DNA of 64,000 nucleotides from Paracrocinitomix sp040880585 (GCA_040880585.1 JBBDID010000003.1:62001-126000); one strand, 5' to 3'. Numbered from the stretch's first letter, positions 36,156-46,344 are shown. Numbers and translations are program-made. The notes: a model not told the origin generated them from the sequence alone.

Positions 36156-37400
36156 CTATTTTAATCCGTATTCTTTTATTTTTCGATAAAGGGTTCTTTC
36201 TGAAATGCCCAAATCCTGAGCGGCATACTTTCTTTTTCCTCTGTGTTTTTCTAAGGCTTTTTGGATAAGTTCCCTTTCTCTATCTTCCAGAGAAAGGGAT
36301 TCTTCCACCTCAATGTGTTCTTCAAAATCATTGGCGTAGTCATTGCTTTCAGTATAGGAATCTGAAGTTTTGGGTTTAGCAACATCACTGGAGAAGTCAA
36401 AATCTGAAGAGGTTGGCGTCTCTTGATACAATTTTTGAATGATCGCTGTTTTGTCTTCTTTAGAAATTTCAGCACCACCACCGCTTTGAAGAATGTCTAC
36501 CACCAGTCTTTTCACTTCTGTAAGTTCATTTTTCATCTCAAAAAGCACCTTGTACAACAAGTCACGTTCACTGAACTTCTCTTTTTCCTTTTCTGCTAAT
36601 ACAGGTAAATTAGAGGCAGTATAATTAGGGAGATAATCGTGTAATATTTCTCCCGTGATCGTTCGTTCACTTTCAATGACAGAGATTTGTTCGGTAATAT
36701 TTTTTAATTGGCGGATGTTACCCGGCCAATTGTAATTGATCAACATGTGAACGGCTTCATCTGTCAGTCGGATAGGCGGCATGCGGTATTTTTCTGAAAA
36801 ATCGACCACAAATTTTCTAAAAAGTAAATGAATGTCTTCTTTCCTTTCTCGCAAAGGCGGTAAGCTGATGGGAACTGTACTCAATCGATAAAATAAATCT
36901 TCTCTGAATTTTCCGGATTGAATGGCTTTGAGCATATTCTCATTAGTCGCAGCGACCATACGCACGTCTGTTTTGATGGTCTTGGATGAGCCCACCCGAA
37001 TAAATTCACCGGTTTCTAAAACACGAAGTAATCGCACTTGAGTAGGTAAAGGAAGTTCAGCTACTTCATCTAAAAAAATAGTCCCCTTATCAGCTACTTC
37101 AAAATAACCTTTACGTTGATCATGTGCGCCTGTAAATGATCCTTTTTCATGTCCAAACAATTCACTATCAATAGTACCTTCCGGAATAGCTCCGCAGTTA
37201 ACGGCAATGTAAGGCCCGTGTTTTCTTGAGCTTAATTGATGGATAATTTTGGGCATCACCTCTTTACCGGTTCCGCTTTCTCCGGTGATGAGAACAGTAA
37301 TGTCGGTAGGGGCAACCTGAGTAGCAACGTTCAAAGCACGATTAAGTCCCGGTGCATTACCTATAATTTCAAATCTTTGTTTTATTTGTGCTAAATCCAT
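36156..37400 (-). CDS. Sigma-54-dependent transcriptional activator without receiver domain
   Basis: 414 residues. The AAA+ domain starts almost at once (IIGNAPGLNRALNVATQVAP), with Walker A GESGTGKE, the sigma-54 contact loop GSFTGA (canonical GAFTGA, here Ser for Ala), Walker B GTIFLDEVAELP and the arginine finger region. A linker of about 110 residues follows, then a Fis-type helix-turn-helix (RKYAAQDLGISERTLYRKIK). There is no N-terminal sensory domain, so activity must be set by expression or a partner. It lies 6 bases after miaB. Confidence 0.92.
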   Translation of the reverse strand: MDLAQIKQRFEIIGNAPGLNRALNVATQVAPTDITVLITGESGTGKEVMPKIIHQLSSRKHGPYIAVNCGAIPEGTIDSELFGHEKGSFTGAHDQRKGYFEVADKGTIFLDEVAELPLPTQVRLLRVLETGEFIRVGSSKTIKTDVRMVAATNENMLKAIQSGKFREDLFYRLSTVPISLPPLRERKEDIHLLFRKFVVDFSEKYRMPPIRLTDEAVHMLINYNWPGNIRQLKNITEQISVIESERTITGEILHDYLPNYTASNLPVLAEKEKEKFSERDLLYKVLFEMKNELTEVKRLVVDILQSGGGAEISKEDKTAIIQKLYQETPTSSDFDFSSDVAKPKTSDSYTESNDYANDFEEHIEVEESLSLEDRERELIQKALEKHRGKRKYAAQDLGISERTLYRKIKEYGLK

Positions 37401-37406
37401 TATTTT

Positions 37407-38831
37407 TTAATCTAATGCTACACCACGTACGGTTGCTGAAGTAAAGTCTTCTATCAGTACATTCACATAATCTCCTGCTTTGTGACTTCCCTTCGGAAAT
37501 ATGACGGTCAGATTCTGTGAATTTCGTCCGTACACTTCTTCATCTGATCGCTTTGAGATGCCTTCTATTAAGACCTCATATACTTTTCCTACTGTTTTTG
37601 AATTGGCTTCCAGTGATAGTTTTGCCTGGAGTTCCTGTACTTCATAAAGTCGGCGTTTTTTCTCCGCCTCAGGAATGTCATCTTCAAATTTTCTTTCAGC
37701 CAGTGTTTTTGGACGTTCTGAGTAAAAGAACATATATGAAAATTCGTAACCCACTTCTTCCATGAGTGAAAGTGTGTCTTGGTGCTGCTCTTCTGTCTCT
37801 CCACAAAATCCGGTAATAATATCGGTAGAAACATAAGCTTCCGGCACAATACGCCGAATCGCTTCAATTCTATTCATATACCACTCACGACTGTATCCCC
37901 TGTTCATTCGTTTGAGTACTTCTGTGTTTCCTGATTGAACGGGTAGGTGAATGTATTTACAAATGTTATCATAACGGGCCATGACCTTCAAAACGTCATC
38001 TGTCATGTCTTTGGGGTGTGAGGTAGAGAATCGTATACGCAATTTCGGATCTACTTGGGCCACCATTTCCATCAATTGGGCAAAATTAACCGTGGGCTCA
38101 TTCGGATCAATGATCTCTCCTTTTCGGGTGATATTCCATTTATAACTATCCACATTTTGTCCTAGCAAGGTCACTTCCCGGTATCCCTTTTCAAAAAGAT
38201 CTTGCGCCTCTGCTACAATTGACTTAGGGTCACGACTTCTTTCTCTTCCTCTGGTAAATGGTACAACGCAAAATGAACACATATTATCACAGCCTCTCAT
38301 GATAGAGATAAATGCTGTGACACCGTCTTTTCCCAATCGAATAGGAGAGATGTCGGCATAGGTCTCTTCTCTGGAAAGTAAGACATTCACAGCTTTTTGA
38401 CCGCTCTCTACTTCTTCTATAAGTTGAGGGAGTTCACGATAAGCATCCGGTCCGGCAATTAAATCCACCAATTTTTCCTGTTCTAAAAGATCTGTTTTTA
38501 GCCGCTCAGCCATGCAGCCTAAAATTCCGATCACCAAAGACGGATTATTTTTTTTGCGTTTATTGTGTTGCGATAATTTATTTCGTACTCTTTGTTCCGC
38601 ATTTTCACGAATAGAACAGGTATTCATAAGAATAACATCTGCCTCATCTACATTTTGAGTAGTTGAATATCCATTTTCAGAGAGAATAGAGGCTACAATT
38701 TCACTGTCCGAGAAATTCATTTGACAACCATAGCTTTCCAAATACAGTTTTTTTGACCCTGACGGCTGTTTTTTAAGCATAACCGGCTGCCCCTGTACCG
38801 CCTCATCAATAACTTTTTCTTCTCTATACAT
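37407..38831 (-). CDS. miaB: tRNA-2-methylthio-N6-dimethylallyladenosine synthase MiaB
   Basis: 474 residues from the ATG at 38829-38831; a TTG at 38861 lies on the promoter and is rejected. The N-terminal UPF0004 domain (LYLESYGCQMNFSDSEIVAS), the radical-SAM cluster motif GCDNMCSFCVVPFTRGRE and a C-terminal TRAM domain are all present. It adds methylthio to position 37 of tRNAs reading codons that start with U. The enzyme uses two 4Fe-4S clusters; the other three Cys (GCQMN, NTCSIR, GCMAER) are visible. Confidence 0.97.
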   Translation of the reverse strand: MYREEKVIDEAVQGQPVMLKKQPSGSKKLYLESYGCQMNFSDSEIVASILSENGYSTTQNVDEADVILMNTCSIRENAEQRVRNKLSQHNKRKKNNPSLVIGILGCMAERLKTDLLEQEKLVDLIAGPDAYRELPQLIEEVESGQKAVNVLLSREETYADISPIRLGKDGVTAFISIMRGCDNMCSFCVVPFTRGRERSRDPKSIVAEAQDLFEKGYREVTLLGQNVDSYKWNITRKGEIIDPNEPTVNFAQLMEMVAQVDPKLRIRFSTSHPKDMTDDVLKVMARYDNICKYIHLPVQSGNTEVLKRMNRGYSREWYMNRIEAIRRIVPEAYVSTDIITGFCGETEEQHQDTLSLMEEVGYEFSYMFFYSERPKTLAERKFEDDIPEAEKKRRLYEVQELQAKLSLEANSKTVGKVYEVLIEGISKRSDEEVYGRNSQNLTVIFPKGSHKAGDYVNVLIEDFTSATVRGVALD

Positions 38832-38858
38832 AATTTCCTCTCGTAATAAAAAGTGTTG

Positions 38859-38866
38859 CAAAAATA
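38859..38866 (-). promoter_or_regulatory. Bacteroidota -7 promoter element of miaB
   Basis: The minus strand reads TATTTTTG, a full TAnnTTTG match, 27 bases before the miaB ATG. It overlaps the possible TTG start at 38861, which decides for the downstream ATG. Confidence 0.6.
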
Positions 38867-39073
38867 GTTAATCTATAGCAAACAACTGTCAAAATGACAG
38901 TAAAAAATGTATATCTAAATAAAAGGATAAAATATTTTTTTTTTCAAATTCTTTATTATTATAAATAATAAGAAGGGATTTTTGAAGGAGAACTGAAACT
39001 ATACTTGTAGATATTCGTTTCTTATTATCATATTTGTCAAAATTATTCATCAATAAAAACACTACAATTCAAT

Positions 39074-41380
39074 ATGGCAAAAAATTTGGTTATTGTTGAG
39101 TCACCTGCAAAAGCGAAAACAATTGAAAAGTATTTAGGAAAAGATTTTATCGTTAAATCAAGCATGGGACATGTAAGAGATTTAGCAAAGGGAGATGGTT
39201 CAATTGACGTTGAACATGATTTTAATCCCACATATATTATCTCTCCGGATAAGAAGAAAATAATCACGGAATTAAAAAAACTGGCAAAAGAAGCAGATAC
39301 CGTTTGGTTGGCTTCGGATGAAGACCGGGAGGGAGAAGCCATATCCTGGCATCTGAAAGAAGCATTGGGCTTAAAAGCTGAAAACTTTAAACGAATTACC
39401 TTCAATGAGATTACCCAGTCAGCGGTATTAAAAGCAATAGAAAATCCAAGAAAAATTGATGATGATCTGGTCAATGCGCAGCAAGCCAGGAGAATTTTAG
39501 ATCGATTGGTAGGGTTTGAATTGTCTCCGGTTTTATGGCGTAAGGTAAAACCTTCTCTTTCTGCAGGTCGTGTACAGTCAGTAGCTGTGCGGTTGATTGT
39601 AGAACGAGAAGTGGAAATTGAGAAATTTAAATCCACTCCTTTTTATAGAGTAGATGCAATTTTTGACGTAAAAGGATCGGATTTAAAAGCTAAACTGGGT
39701 AAGAATTTTGATTCTGAATCAGAATCAAAATCATTCATTGAGGATTGCGTAGACTTTGATTTTAAAGTAAATTCAGTCTCAAAAAAACCCGGAAAAAAAT
39801 CTCCTACAGCTCCTTTTACAACTTCAACCTTACAACAAGAAGCCAGTTTAAAATTAGGTTTTTCGGTATCCCGAACCATGTCTGTGGCTCAGAGACTGTA
39901 TGAATCAGGACACATTACTTATATGAGAACTGATTCTGTGAACTTGTCTAAGCAAGCGACAGATGGTGCCCAAAAAGAAATTGAGAAAGCTTACGGAAAA
40001 GAATATCATAAATTCAGAAAGTTCCAAACCAAATCATCCGGAGCACAGGAAGCTCATGAAGCGATACGTCCCACTGATTTTTCTGCACACACCATTCAGG
40101 ACGAGTCAGATCAGGAACGTTTGTATCAGTTGATCTGGAAACGCTCTATAGCTTCTCAAATGAGTGAAGCAGAACTGGAAAGAACTACGGTTAAGATTGA
40201 TGCACCAAAAAACAATGAGTTCACTGCAAAGGGTGAAGTCATTAAGTTTGATGGGTTTTTAAAGGTGTATTTTGAATCAAAAATCGAGGAGGAGGAAGAT
40301 GAAGTAGAGGGATTACTGCCTGAAATAGCTGAAGGAGATCAACTTTCACCTCAAGAAATTACAGCGACAGAAAGATTTACACGACCCCCTTCCAGATATG
40401 TGGAAGCAAGTTTAGTGAAGAAGTTGGAAGAGTTAGGGATCGGACGCCCGTCTACTTATGCACCAACCATATCGACCATTCAAAAACGGGGGTATGTTGA
40501 GAAGGGAGAGAAAGAAGGAGAAGAAAGAAGCTATAAAGAGATTCGATTGCAAGAAGGAAAAATTTCTGAGTCTGAAAAAACAGAAAAAACCGGAAGCGAA
40601 AAAGGAAAGATGATTCCGACGGATATAGGAAGAATTGTCACTGATTTTTTAGTAGAGCATTTTGGAAAGATCATGGATTATGGATTTACCGCTTCGGTAG
40701 AGAAAGAGTTTGATGATATTGCACAAGGCTTGATAAAATGGACAGAAATGATCCGGGAATTTTATGGTCCTTTCCATAAAAATGTAGAACATACCATTGA
40801 ACATTCTGAGCGGGCAACCGGTGAACGTCTTTTAGGAGTAGACCCCAAAACCGGACGAAATGTATATGCCCGGATTGGAAGGTTTGGTCCCATGATTCAA
40901 ATCGGTGAACAAGAAGACGAAGAAAAACCACTATTTGCATCACTACAAAAAGATCAAAGTATTCAAACCATTCAGTTGGATGACGCCATGGAGCTGTTTA
41001 AATATCCCAAAACAATTGGAGAATTTGAAGGGAAACCGGTGAAAATCAACAAAGGGCGTTACGGTCCTTATGTGCAGTTGGAAAAGAGTTTCGTTTCTAT
41101 CAAAGAAGATGTGGGAGACAGCCTGGAAAACATGACCATTGAACGGGCGATTGAATTGATCAAAGAAAAAAGGGAAGAGGATAAAAACAGGATCATCAAA
41201 ACCTTTGAGCAGGATGAAGAAATGCAGCTTTTAAACGGAAGATATGGCGCTTATCTGAAAATCGGGAAGAAAAATTTTCGACTCCCTAAAGATGTAGAGC
41301 CCGCAAATTTAACCTATGAAGAATGTGTTAAAATTGCCGAGAATCAACCCAAATCAAAGGGTAGAAAGACTAAGAAATAA
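39074..41380 (+). CDS. topA: DNA topoisomerase I
   Basis: 768 residues. The Toprim domain opens NLVIVESPAKAKTIEKYL and holds the acidic DEDREGEAISWHL motif; the active-site Tyr lies in GHITYMRTDS. The C-terminal part (about 590-768) has repeats such as GRFGPMIQIGE, KGRYGPYVQLEK and NGRYGAYLKIG instead of Cys4 zinc fingers, which is usual for this phylum. It relaxes negative supercoils. In many gliding Bacteroidota it precedes the arginase-like and gld genes, as here. Confidence 0.97.
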   Translation: MAKNLVIVESPAKAKTIEKYLGKDFIVKSSMGHVRDLAKGDGSIDVEHDFNPTYIISPDKKKIITELKKLAKEADTVWLASDEDREGEAISWHLKEALGLKAENFKRITFNEITQSAVLKAIENPRKIDDDLVNAQQARRILDRLVGFELSPVLWRKVKPSLSAGRVQSVAVRLIVEREVEIEKFKSTPFYRVDAIFDVKGSDLKAKLGKNFDSESESKSFIEDCVDFDFKVNSVSKKPGKKSPTAPFTTSTLQQEASLKLGFSVSRTMSVAQRLYESGHITYMRTDSVNLSKQATDGAQKEIEKAYGKEYHKFRKFQTKSSGAQEAHEAIRPTDFSAHTIQDESDQERLYQLIWKRSIASQMSEAELERTTVKIDAPKNNEFTAKGEVIKFDGFLKVYFESKIEEEEDEVEGLLPEIAEGDQLSPQEITATERFTRPPSRYVEASLVKKLEELGIGRPSTYAPTISTIQKRGYVEKGEKEGEERSYKEIRLQEGKISESEKTEKTGSEKGKMIPTDIGRIVTDFLVEHFGKIMDYGFTASVEKEFDDIAQGLIKWTEMIREFYGPFHKNVEHTIEHSERATGERLLGVDPKTGRNVYARIGRFGPMIQIGEQEDEEKPLFASLQKDQSIQTIQLDDAMELFKYPKTIGEFEGKPVKINKGRYGPYVQLEKSFVSIKEDVGDSLENMTIERAIELIKEKREEDKNRIIKTFEQDEEMQLLNGRYGAYLKIGKKNFRLPKDVEPANLTYEECVKIAENQPKSKGRKTKK

Positions 41381-41440
41381 CAAGGAAACCTCAGTGTTCT
41401 CCTTTTTTTATAAGGTGAACCCTTATCTGAGTAAATAATT

Positions 41441-41448
41441 TATCTTTG
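41441..41448 (+). promoter_or_regulatory. Bacteroidota -7 promoter element, near-leaderless
   Basis: TATCTTTG, a full TAnnTTTG match that ends 7 bases before the ATG at 41456, so the transcript would start at or within a few bases of the start codon. Confidence 0.55.
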
Positions 41449-41455
41449 AAAACAG

Positions 41456-42610
41456 ATGAAAGACTTAGGTATTTACTTTAGTGATTTTGGCCAGCTTCAA
41501 GAAAGAAAGCCGGGCACAATGGGAGAGAAAATGGTGATTAGCTCTGAAAATCATTTTTATAGTCCAGAAAAACATGAAATTGCCATTCTATTTGTTCCCG
41601 AGTACAGAAATTCAAAACTTGACCCTGCTGAAGATAGTACTCAAGCCATCAGAAACAAGTTGTATAACCTGACTCATGGAGAATGGAAAACGACAATTAA
41701 TGATTTGGGAACCATTCTTCCCGGAAATTCTGTAGAAGACACTTATACTGCTGTAAGAGATGTTGTAAAAGAGCTAGTAAAGAATGATGTTTTTCCGATT
41801 GTGATTGGCGGGGGACAGGATCTTACATTCCCGTTGTTTGAAGCGTATCAATCACTTGAACAAACGGTTAATATTCTGGATGTAGATTGTTCGTGTGACC
41901 TGGGAGATCCGGATGCGCCTATATCTTCTACATCATGGATAAATAAATTACTATTGTTAAAGCCAAACTATCTGTTTAATTATTCACTACTCGGCTATCA
42001 AACTTATCTGGTACAACAGTCTGAGATTGATTTGCTGAATAAGTTATATTTTGATCATTACCGACTGGGTGATTTTTATGCTAATCCTAAAATGGTAGAA
42101 CCATTGGTGCGAAATGCAGATATACTCAGTTTTGACTTAAATGCAATCCGTGGATCAGATTATCATGGAAATTCGGAAGACCTGCCTCACGGTCTTTATG
42201 GTGAAGATGCTTGTCGTATTATGCGGTATGCCGGACTGAGCGATAAACTAACTTCCCTGGGGATATTTAATATAAACGGATCAAACCGAAGTAAAACAGA
42301 CGCTAACCTTATCGCACAAATGATTTGGTATTTCATTGAAGGATACTCCAATCGCAAACGGGATTACCCGATAAGCAGTAAAGCGGATTATACGAAATAT
42401 CTGGTGAGCATTGATGATTTTAAAGATGAAATCATTTTTTATAAAAGCGATAAGAGTAGCAGGTGGTGGATGGAGGTGCCTTACCCTCAAACTAAAGGAG
42501 CCAGGTTTCAACGTCATTTATTGGTGCCTTGTGATTATGAAGACTACCAAAATGCATTGAAAAATGAAATGCCTGATCTCTGGTGGAAGACTTTTGAAAA
42601 GTTAGCTTAA
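41456..42610 (+). CDS. Arginase/formimidoylglutamase-fold protein with lost metal ligands
   Basis: 384 residues with the ureohydrolase fold, but the manganese site is broken. The GGGHD motif is GGGQD (His to Gln). The DAHxD motif is DVDCSCD, with no His. SFDxDxxD is SFDLNAIRGSD (second Asp to Asn). Enzymes of this family hydrolyse arginine, agmatine or formimidoylglutamate with two Mn ions, so this protein is probably not such an enzyme. Its home between topA and the gldKLMN operon is recurrent in gliding Bacteroidota, which suggests a structural or binding role. The function is unknown. Confidence 0.85.
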   Translation: MKDLGIYFSDFGQLQERKPGTMGEKMVISSENHFYSPEKHEIAILFVPEYRNSKLDPAEDSTQAIRNKLYNLTHGEWKTTINDLGTILPGNSVEDTYTAVRDVVKELVKNDVFPIVIGGGQDLTFPLFEAYQSLEQTVNILDVDCSCDLGDPDAPISSTSWINKLLLLKPNYLFNYSLLGYQTYLVQQSEIDLLNKLYFDHYRLGDFYANPKMVEPLVRNADILSFDLNAIRGSDYHGNSEDLPHGLYGEDACRIMRYAGLSDKLTSLGIFNINGSNRSKTDANLIAQMIWYFIEGYSNRKRDYPISSKADYTKYLVSIDDFKDEIIFYKSDKSSRWWMEVPYPQTKGARFQRHLLVPCDYEDYQNALKNEMPDLWWKTFEKLA

Positions 42611-42736
42611 CATAAAAGTAGTAGAAGAGAAAATTTATTTGTTTGTAAAAAAATTTACTTTTAAATAATTTTTACTTATTTTAGCGGCTTGTTGGAGTAT
42701 TCTGACAAAAAATGTAGTATTAGAAAACACAACTTT

Positions 42737-43702
42737 ATGAAAAAAGTTTTATCTTTTTTATTGTGCTATTTAGCTGTAAACCTGTCTTTTGGACAGCAAG
42801 ATAAACAGTTTACTCATTATATGTTTGACAGGATGTCTTTTAATCCTGCGGCAACTGGTTTCAAAGGATATTGCGGAACGGTAATTTACAGAAATCAGTG
42901 GGATCGCGTAGAACGTGCTCCAAATTCAACACTTTTAAATGTTCAGGGAAATTTACAAAAGTATAGTACCGGAGTGGGGATGTCATTCATGAATGAGGCA
43001 ATCGGTTTTCAAAGAAATACTTCGGTTACTTTGAATGGAGCGTATCACTTTCGAACAGTTTATGGTGTGTTGAGTGGTGGATTGGGACTAGGGATAATCA
43101 ATGTAGGTTTTTCTCCGAATTGGATTCCGCCTCAAACTGAGCCATCTCAAGATTTGGCGCTTCCAATGCAAACAGGGGCAACCGGCTTTGATGTGAATTT
43201 AGGTTTATATTGGCACGGAACAACTGCTCCTTATTATGTAGGGGTATCTACAACGCATTTAACAAGTCCTGATTTAAAAAATGTTAATTATAATGTGGCT
43301 CGACATTATTATGTGATTGCCGGATATAATGTTGCATTAAGTGAATTATTGGGATTAGGAACAAAAATTGACCTAAAACCTAGTACTTTGATTAAAGCAG
43401 ACGGAGCAGGAATGATTTTTGATTTGAATATTATGGGTGATTTCTGGTTGAATAATTACTCTTTTCTTTGGGGTGGCTTTACTTACCGTTTGTCTGATGC
43501 GGTTGCCTTGCAACTGGGATATGCCTTTTCTCCGACTAGCAGCATGAAGCAAAACGTCATGAAAATAGGATATTCATTTGATATTATGACAAACGCAATG
43601 GATGAATATGGAAAGGGAACCCATGAGATAATGTTGAATTATTGTATGTTCCCACCGCCTCCTGCGGTGCCAAGACATGGTAACCCATTTATATTGCAGT
43701 AG
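42737..43702 (+). CDS. porP: PorP/SprF family protein of the gldKLMN locus
   Basis: 321 residues from the ATG at 42737; a TTG at 42689 would add 16 residues before the signal peptide. After the signal (MKKVLSFLLCYLAVNLSFGQ) the hallmark QFTHYMFDRMSFNPAATGFK follows, then beta-barrel strands. This is the copy next to the T9SS core, the usual place of the general PorP subunit that is needed for T9SS assembly. That makes it a better candidate for true PorP than the two adhesin-linked copies at 2121 and 55955. The symbol is by position and family. Confidence 0.85.
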   Translation: MKKVLSFLLCYLAVNLSFGQQDKQFTHYMFDRMSFNPAATGFKGYCGTVIYRNQWDRVERAPNSTLLNVQGNLQKYSTGVGMSFMNEAIGFQRNTSVTLNGAYHFRTVYGVLSGGLGLGIINVGFSPNWIPPQTEPSQDLALPMQTGATGFDVNLGLYWHGTTAPYYVGVSTTHLTSPDLKNVNYNVARHYYVIAGYNVALSELLGLGTKIDLKPSTLIKADGAGMIFDLNIMGDFWLNNYSFLWGGFTYRLSDAVALQLGYAFSPTSSMKQNVMKIGYSFDIMTNAMDEYGKGTHEIMLNYCMFPPPPAVPRHGNPFILQ

Positions 43703-43810
43703 GAAAAAATTTTTGTAACCAATTAATAAATCTAACGTTAAAAGATAGACCAAACCCTTAAAAAAGTCCTGATAGTCGGCGTATTTGATTGGTAGAAAAA
43801 ACAAGGTAGC

Positions 43811-45391
43811 ATGAAAAAATTAATGGTTTTTGTAGTTGTAGTTGTTGCAGTGGTTATAACCAGCTGTAATACGGGTACCGGACATCTAACCGGTGTGCAG
43901 GGAAGAAGAGTATTCTATCCGGAGATTCCTTTAGGGATGGTTTATATTCCTTCAGGTTCTTATACTATGGGTAGCGGTGATCAGGATGTTCCATTCCTGC
44001 ACCAATCAAGAAACAAAGTAGTTTCAATCCATGCTTTATATATGGATCAAACAGAAATTACGAATAATGAATGGCGAGAATTCGTATATTGGGTAAGAGA
44101 TTCTATTATCCTTGAAAAAGTGTATTTGAATACAAATCCAACAGGGAATAATCCTATTGATGATGAGGATATAGGAGAAATGTTGAGCCATCCGGATGTG
44201 TATTATGATGAAGTCAACCTGACTTGGGCGCCGTTTGATCCAACACAGCCATTTATCAACCGCGGTCTGTTTCCTTTGTCGTGGAGAATGAAAGGGATTA
44301 AAGATGATCAAATTATTCCGTTGATTTCGGATATGTACTTGCGTCCGAATGAAAGGTGGTATAAGAGAAGGGAAATGGATACCAGAAAATTGAATTTTAA
44401 GTATTATTGGATTGATCTTCCTGAGGCGGCTAAGAGAGGTCGGGTAAATATTGAAAGAAATGGTTATGATCCTTCAGGAAATTATTCTCAACCATCATTA
44501 GATCCACAACACCGTGATCTTAAAAACCCACCACATCCTTTTACAGGAGAACCTGTAGGATTAGATAAAGATATGGGATGGTTTAATAAAAAGGGACAAA
44601 ACAATGGACTGAGAGGTCATGAAGATAGAAGTAGGTTCATTATTGAAGAACAAATCAATGTTTACCCGGATACCTTATGTTGGGTACGTGATTTCACCTA
44701 TTCATTTAATGATCCAATGACTAATATGTATTTCTGGCATCCGGCCTATGACAATTACCCTGTTGTGGGAGTTACTTGGGTGCAGGCAAAAGCATTTTGT
44801 GTTTGGAGAACGCAGAAGTTAAACAATTGGTTGACTAGCGTAGGACAATTATGGGTTCAGGATTTTAGATTGCCAACTGAAGGGGAATGGGAATATTGTT
44901 CAAGAGGTGATTTGAAACAGTCTCCGTACCCTTGGGGTGGGCCGTATATCCGAAACTCAGCTGGATGTATGTTAGGTAACTTTAAACCAATGAGAGGAAG
45001 ATATTTTGATGATGGTGGTTTTTACACAGTGAAAGCATTTTCATACAACCCGAACGGTTACGGACTTTATTGTATGGCTGGAAATGTTTCTGAGTGGACG
45101 GAAACAGCTTTTGATGAGTCAGTATATGAATTTTCACATGATTTGAGTCCTGAATACAGATATTATGCAATGGACTGGGATCCACCGGTAATGAAGCGTA
45201 AAGTAGTGAGAGGTGGTTCATGGAAAGATGTAGGGTTCTATTTACAGACCTCAGCAAGAACTTATGAATATCAAGATACGGCTAAGTCGTATTTAGGATT
45301 CAGATGTGTACAAACTCATATCGGTCGTGGCGGTAGAGATTTCTCTAGAGAAGGTGGAGAAGAGTTGAAATCGGATATCGAGTTAAGATAA
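43811..45391 (+). CDS. gldK: Gliding/T9SS lipoprotein GldK
   Basis: 526 residues. The lipobox VVITSCNTG marks it as a lipoprotein. The fold is that of formylglycine-generating enzymes (SUMF1/FGE): PLGMVYIPSGSYTMGSGDQD at the start, DQTEITNNEWREFV, RLPTEGEWEYCSRG and the closing RGGSWKDVGFYLQTSART. GldK (PorK) forms large rings with GldN under the outer membrane as part of the T9SS; it is not known to act as an enzyme. It is first of four tightly spaced gld genes. Confidence 0.95.
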   Translation: MKKLMVFVVVVVAVVITSCNTGTGHLTGVQGRRVFYPEIPLGMVYIPSGSYTMGSGDQDVPFLHQSRNKVVSIHALYMDQTEITNNEWREFVYWVRDSIILEKVYLNTNPTGNNPIDDEDIGEMLSHPDVYYDEVNLTWAPFDPTQPFINRGLFPLSWRMKGIKDDQIIPLISDMYLRPNERWYKRREMDTRKLNFKYYWIDLPEAAKRGRVNIERNGYDPSGNYSQPSLDPQHRDLKNPPHPFTGEPVGLDKDMGWFNKKGQNNGLRGHEDRSRFIIEEQINVYPDTLCWVRDFTYSFNDPMTNMYFWHPAYDNYPVVGVTWVQAKAFCVWRTQKLNNWLTSVGQLWVQDFRLPTEGEWEYCSRGDLKQSPYPWGGPYIRNSAGCMLGNFKPMRGRYFDDGGFYTVKAFSYNPNGYGLYCMAGNVSEWTETAFDESVYEFSHDLSPEYRYYAMDWDPPVMKRKVVRGGSWKDVGFYLQTSARTYEYQDTAKSYLGFRCVQTHIGRGGRDFSREGGEELKSDIELR

Positions 45392-45442
45392 TCAAGTAAA
45401 CTATAACCAAATAAATAAATGTTAAATTAAAGCAAGGAAACT

Positions 45443-46273
45443 ATGAGACCAGGAACTAAAAAATGGAAATTATTTATGGCGAAGCTGTACGGTATCGGTG
45501 CAGCAGTAGTAATTGTCGGTGCCATGTTTAAAATTATGCACTGGCCAGGGGCAGGAGCAATGCTAGTAGGTGGATTGAGTACAGAAGCCGTAATTTTCTT
45601 TTTCTCAGCATTTGAACCTTTACACGAGGATCCAAAATGGGAGTTAGTTTATCCAGAACTGGCATTAGCACATGATGAAGATTTTGATCTTCATGCATAT
45701 ATTGATGAAAAAGGTGAATCCGGCGCTCATGGCGGTGGTTCTGCAACCGGTATAACTGAGCAGTTTGACAGCCTCTTGGAAGAAGCTAAAATAGACGCAC
45801 AACTCTTGAACCGATTAGGTGATGGAATCAGATCTCTTAGTGAAAATGCGGAAGGGTTAAAAGCCGTTTCCGGAGCTGCTGCAGCAACTGATTCTTATGT
45901 AGCCAGCCTTGAAGGTGCATCAGAACAAGTTAAAAGTCTATCGAATACGTATGAAAAGGCTTCTGAATCATTATTAGGTATAACTTCTTCAGCTGAAGAA
46001 GGTAGTACCGTCGGAGAGCAACTTCAAAAAGTATCTACTAATCTGGCCGCTTTGAATAATGTATATGAATTACAACTGAAAGGTTCTTCATCTCATTTGG
46101 AAGCAACAGAGAAATTCCAATCTCAGGTTACTGAAATGATGCAAAACTTAAGCGATTCAGTAGAAGATACTAAATTGTATAAAGAAAATATGGCAATGTT
46201 GTCTAAAAACTTGACTGATTTAAATCAAGTATACGGAAACATGCTAAAAGCCATGACTATTAATAGAGATTAA
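45443..46273 (+). CDS. gldL: Gliding motor protein GldL
   Basis: 276 residues. Two membrane helices lie close together at about 12-34 and 38-58 (KLYGIGAAVVIVGAMFKIMH, then AMLVGGLSTEAVIFFFSAFE), followed by a long cytoplasmic coiled-coil tail. GldL with GldM forms the proton-driven rotary motor of the T9SS. The Glu in the second helix (LSTEAVIFF) is at the place of the residue expected to carry protons. It sits 51 bases after gldK. Confidence 0.95.
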   Translation: MRPGTKKWKLFMAKLYGIGAAVVIVGAMFKIMHWPGAGAMLVGGLSTEAVIFFFSAFEPLHEDPKWELVYPELALAHDEDFDLHAYIDEKGESGAHGGGSATGITEQFDSLLEEAKIDAQLLNRLGDGIRSLSENAEGLKAVSGAAAATDSYVASLEGASEQVKSLSNTYEKASESLLGITSSAEEGSTVGEQLQKVSTNLAALNNVYELQLKGSSSHLEATEKFQSQVTEMMQNLSDSVEDTKLYKENMAMLSKNLTDLNQVYGNMLKAMTINRD

Positions 46274-46344
46274 TTAATGTTACTTTTTTTCAAATACTGT
46301 ATTAAGGAACTAAGTAAAGTTTAATTAAATTAAAATATTAAAAC

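Noticed and set aside
39043..39636. 197-codon minus-strand frame opposite topA
   Set aside because: It is an antisense shadow of the conserved Toprim region.
41385..41415. Terminator after topA
   Set aside because: Only a 5-base stem (AAGGA/TCCTT) precedes the T-run, too weak to call.
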